Shown here: positions 13,360 through 14,721 of the stretch, piece after piece
How the letters are laid out: each line of letters begins with the position of its first letter
Position numbering within the stretch: position 1 is the first letter of the stretch
Assembly (NCBI GenBank): GCA_937858235.1
Contig: CALLZZ010000216.1
Location: 1 to 14,721 of the forward strand
Direction of reading: 5' to 3'
DNA from: an uncultured Clostridia bacterium
GTDB lineage: Bacteria; Bacillota; Clostridia; Oscillospirales; Oscillospiraceae
Length of the DNA stretch: 14,721 bases
Translations under genes and position numbers: made by a program
Notes under the pieces: generated by a model
Database searches by the model: none
Told to the model about the DNA's origin: nothing
Seen by the model: only the letters and a program-made list of their open reading frames with translations

Positions 13360-13696
13360 CCTTTACCACCCCTTCCGTATCGACTCTTTCAGCCAAAATC
13401 TCCCAATGGAGCCCTTTTCTTCGGATGTCTTCCACGGAAAGGATGTTGTGTCTGCCGTCTTCCGTCACCACGACGCAGCGGGTATCGAGTGTGATGCCGG
13501 GAATTCGCCTGATTCTAAAAAGCGTCGTTGCTGTCGAAAAAAGACTTCGATTCTTCCAGGTCTCACTCCCGTAGCGGTCTTCCCGGTAGGCTCTGACACT
13601 TGCAAGAAAGACGTCTCGCTCCACCGGAAAGCCGTCCGGATCCGTTTCCTGCTCCACACGGAAAAGCTCAATAAAGTGATCTAGTTTAATGCTCAT
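13352..13696 (-). CDS. Head closure/head-tail joining protein (SPP1 gp16-like), 114 aa
   Basis: This small beta-rich protein fits the phage head-tail joining family that plugs the connector below the portal. Visible traits are the N-terminal strand HFIELFRVEQETDPDGFPVE, the VFLASVRAYREDRYGSE segment typical of the family (Vxaxv...), TTLFRIRRIPGI, then CVVVTEDGRHNILSVEDI and the final strand HWEILAERV. The length is normal. It starts 4 nt before the stop of the gp6-like gene (ATGA overlap), with only a weak ribosome binding site, so translation is probably coupled to the gene before. Confidence 0.85.
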   Translation of the reverse strand: MSIKLDHFIELFRVEQETDPDGFPVERDVFLASVRAYREDRYGSETWKNRSLFSTATTLFRIRRIPGITLDTRCVVVTEDGRHNILSVEDIRRKGLHWEILAERVDTEGVVKDG

Positions 13697-14010
13697 AGGA
13701 TCACATCCTTATCACCCTGAAGAAGAGTTTTAACCGTCTCCCAGACCTGCCTTGCGGCTTCAGGAGAATCGGAAAAGAAGCCGGCAGTAGATCCGTCTCT
13801 TGATTCATAGAAGAAACTTGCAAGGACGATCACAGCCTGCTTGGTACTCTCCGTCATCGGGTGCAAAAGATAATAATCCGGTCCTTTTTTCTGGTATCCC
13901 TCTGCATAGGAAATCGCAGAGGAAAGGCAGCGGAGCATGAGGGGATCGTCCGCATCATGCTCCACCACCAGATTTTCTTTTAACGGATAAAGAAGGTCCT
14001 CTGCGTTCAT
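13693..14010 (-). CDS. Head-tail connector, gp6-like (105 aa)
   Basis: The gene directly follows the major capsid gene and encodes a helical protein of the HK97 gp6/SPP1 gp15 connector type, which forms the ring on the portal. Motifs in order: LLYPLKENLVVEHDADDPLM, LRCLSSAISYAEGY, and TKQAVIVLASFFYESRDGST, which are typical of the family (an N-terminal helix pair with a short acidic link and a later helix with FFYExR). The ATG at 14010 has GGAGGATAAGG directly upstream, occupying the 11-bp gap after the capsid stop. Confidence 0.9.
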   Translation of the reverse strand: MNAEDLLYPLKENLVVEHDADDPLMLRCLSSAISYAEGYQKKGPDYYLLHPMTESTKQAVIVLASFFYESRDGSTAGFFSDSPEAARQVWETVKTLLQGDKDVIL

Positions 14011-14021
14011 CCTTATCCTCC

Positions 14022-14721
14022 TTATACGCCGACTTTCATCTGTAAAAGCTTCACGCTCTCAGGCAGGATGAGTTTTCCGTCCACGCGCTGTGTCGCCTTA
14101 AATCCGACTTGACCCGTTGCGGCAAAAAGCTCGTTTAATCTTTGGAAAGACCTGCCTTGACGATCGGCAATCCAGTAATAGGAGAAGTCGCCGAAAGCAA
14201 TCGCAAGAGCTCCGGCTTCCGCTAATGGCACAAAGCTTGACGTATAGACCGGACGATTGAGGATGGTATCCGGCGTACCTGCCGTCAAGGCCGGCTGCCA
14301 GAGATACTGCCCGGTATTGTCTTTCAGCTTTCGAATGAGCTTCACCGTCGCATCGTTCATGATGAAGACGGCATTTTTCCTGTAGGGCGCACGAAGCGAA
14401 TAGAAGAGGTCAATCAGCTCATCGGCTGTCACTGCCTTATCCGAAGCGGCCGTAACGCCCACTTCACCTCCGCCCGTAGTTTGGAAAACGCCTACAGGCT
14501 TGCCCACACCGTCACCGATGAGGAAGGCTTCCTCTTCTTTAGAGCCCATGCGTCTGCCGAACTCTTTCGCAATATAACTTTCAAGGTCAAAGACCGAGTC
14601 GTTTAAGAGCTCTTCGGAGACTTTCAGCATGGTCGCCAGCTTATAGGCGCCGATGGAGACCTGACCGAAGGCGGGATCGGATTCCGGGATAGCCGCTAAA
14701 GCATCATGCAATGGATCAACA
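14022..14721 (-). CDS. Major capsid protein, HK97 fold (C-terminal about 232 residues; start is outside the window)
   Basis: The minus-strand frame is open to the right edge, so this is a partial gene. A TTG at 14711 could be read as a start, but codons before it (VDP) continue the same frame and the family has a much longer N-terminus, so it is not the real one. Sequence features match HK97-fold capsids: PAFGQVSIGAYKLATMLKVS, EELLNDSVFDLESYI, AKEFGRRMGSKEEEAFLIGD with G-V-G-K-P, then AVFIMNDATVKLIRKLKDNT for the spine region, PDTILNRPVYTSS, and GDFSYYWIADRQG, then a C-terminus with GKLILPESVKLLQMK. These segments form the A and P domains. It would be the most abundant structural protein, and lies first in the visible operon. 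Confidence 0.95.
   Translation of the reverse strand, partial: VDPLHDALAAIPESDPAFGQVSIGAYKLATMLKVSEELLNDSVFDLESYIAKEFGRRMGSKEEEAFLIGDGVGKPVGVFQTTGGGEVGVTAASDKAVTADELIDLFYSLRAPYRKNAVFIMNDATVKLIRKLKDNTGQYLWQPALTAGTPDTILNRPVYTSSFVPLAEAGALAIAFGDFSYYWIADRQGRSFQRLNELFAATGQVGFKATQRVDGKLILPESVKLLQMKVGV

Noticed and set aside
14709..14711. TTG as start of a complete 229-aa capsid gene
   Set aside because: The frame continues to the window edge without a stop, there is no room to see a ribosome binding site, and HK97-type capsids have a longer N-terminal part.

Overview
This 14.7-kb window is the late region of a tailed (siphovirus-type) prophage in what looks like a Bacillota/Clostridia genome. Every convincing gene lies on the minus strand, so transcription runs from high to low coordinates. 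The host guess rests on strong GGAGG-type ribosome binding sites before nearly every gene, family matches typical of low- to mid-GC anaerobic Firmicutes phages (phi13-type tail tube, TP901-type tape measure, family-4 holin, amidase with LysM), and occasional TTG/GTG starts. No integrase, repressor, terminase, portal, tRNA or rRNA is present, and the species cannot be named from this sequence.

Layout in transcription order. (1) Head and connector, 14721-12596: the 3' part of an HK97-fold major capsid protein, a gp6-like head-tail connector, an SPP1 gp16-like head closure protein, an HK97 gp10-like protein and a probable tail terminator, coupled by short ATGA-type overlaps. (2) Tail tube and assembly, 12583-8788: major tail protein, tail assembly chaperone with a programmed -1 frameshift that makes a longer G-GT type fusion, then the tape measure. 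(3) Tail tip and host recognition, 8768-2217: distal tail protein, a large Tal-type protein with an added N-terminal LamG-like domain, two small proteins sharing a beta-sandwich ending, and an 821-residue GH18 protein whose barrel appears interrupted by carbohydrate-binding-like domains. (4) Lysis, 2135-626: holin and amidase endolysin, separated from the tail genes by a terminator-like hairpin. (5) End of the phage block: a 57-codon ribbon-helix-helix gene followed by a strong minus-strand intrinsic terminator. (6) Left flank, 1-280: AT-rich DNA with stops in all frames that I examined, and at the edge a piece of a type III-like DNA methyltransferase lacking its N-terminus.

The genes form one head, tail and lysis programme. 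The most notable points are the recoding site (A AAA AAC followed by an 11-bp stem) that reveals a 67-codon coding segment otherwise left as a gap, the receptor-binding sandwich domains split over consecutive short genes, and the interrupted GH18 barrel. I saw no wholly new defence or mobile system; the window is mostly a recognisable phage module with several unusual tail-tip features.
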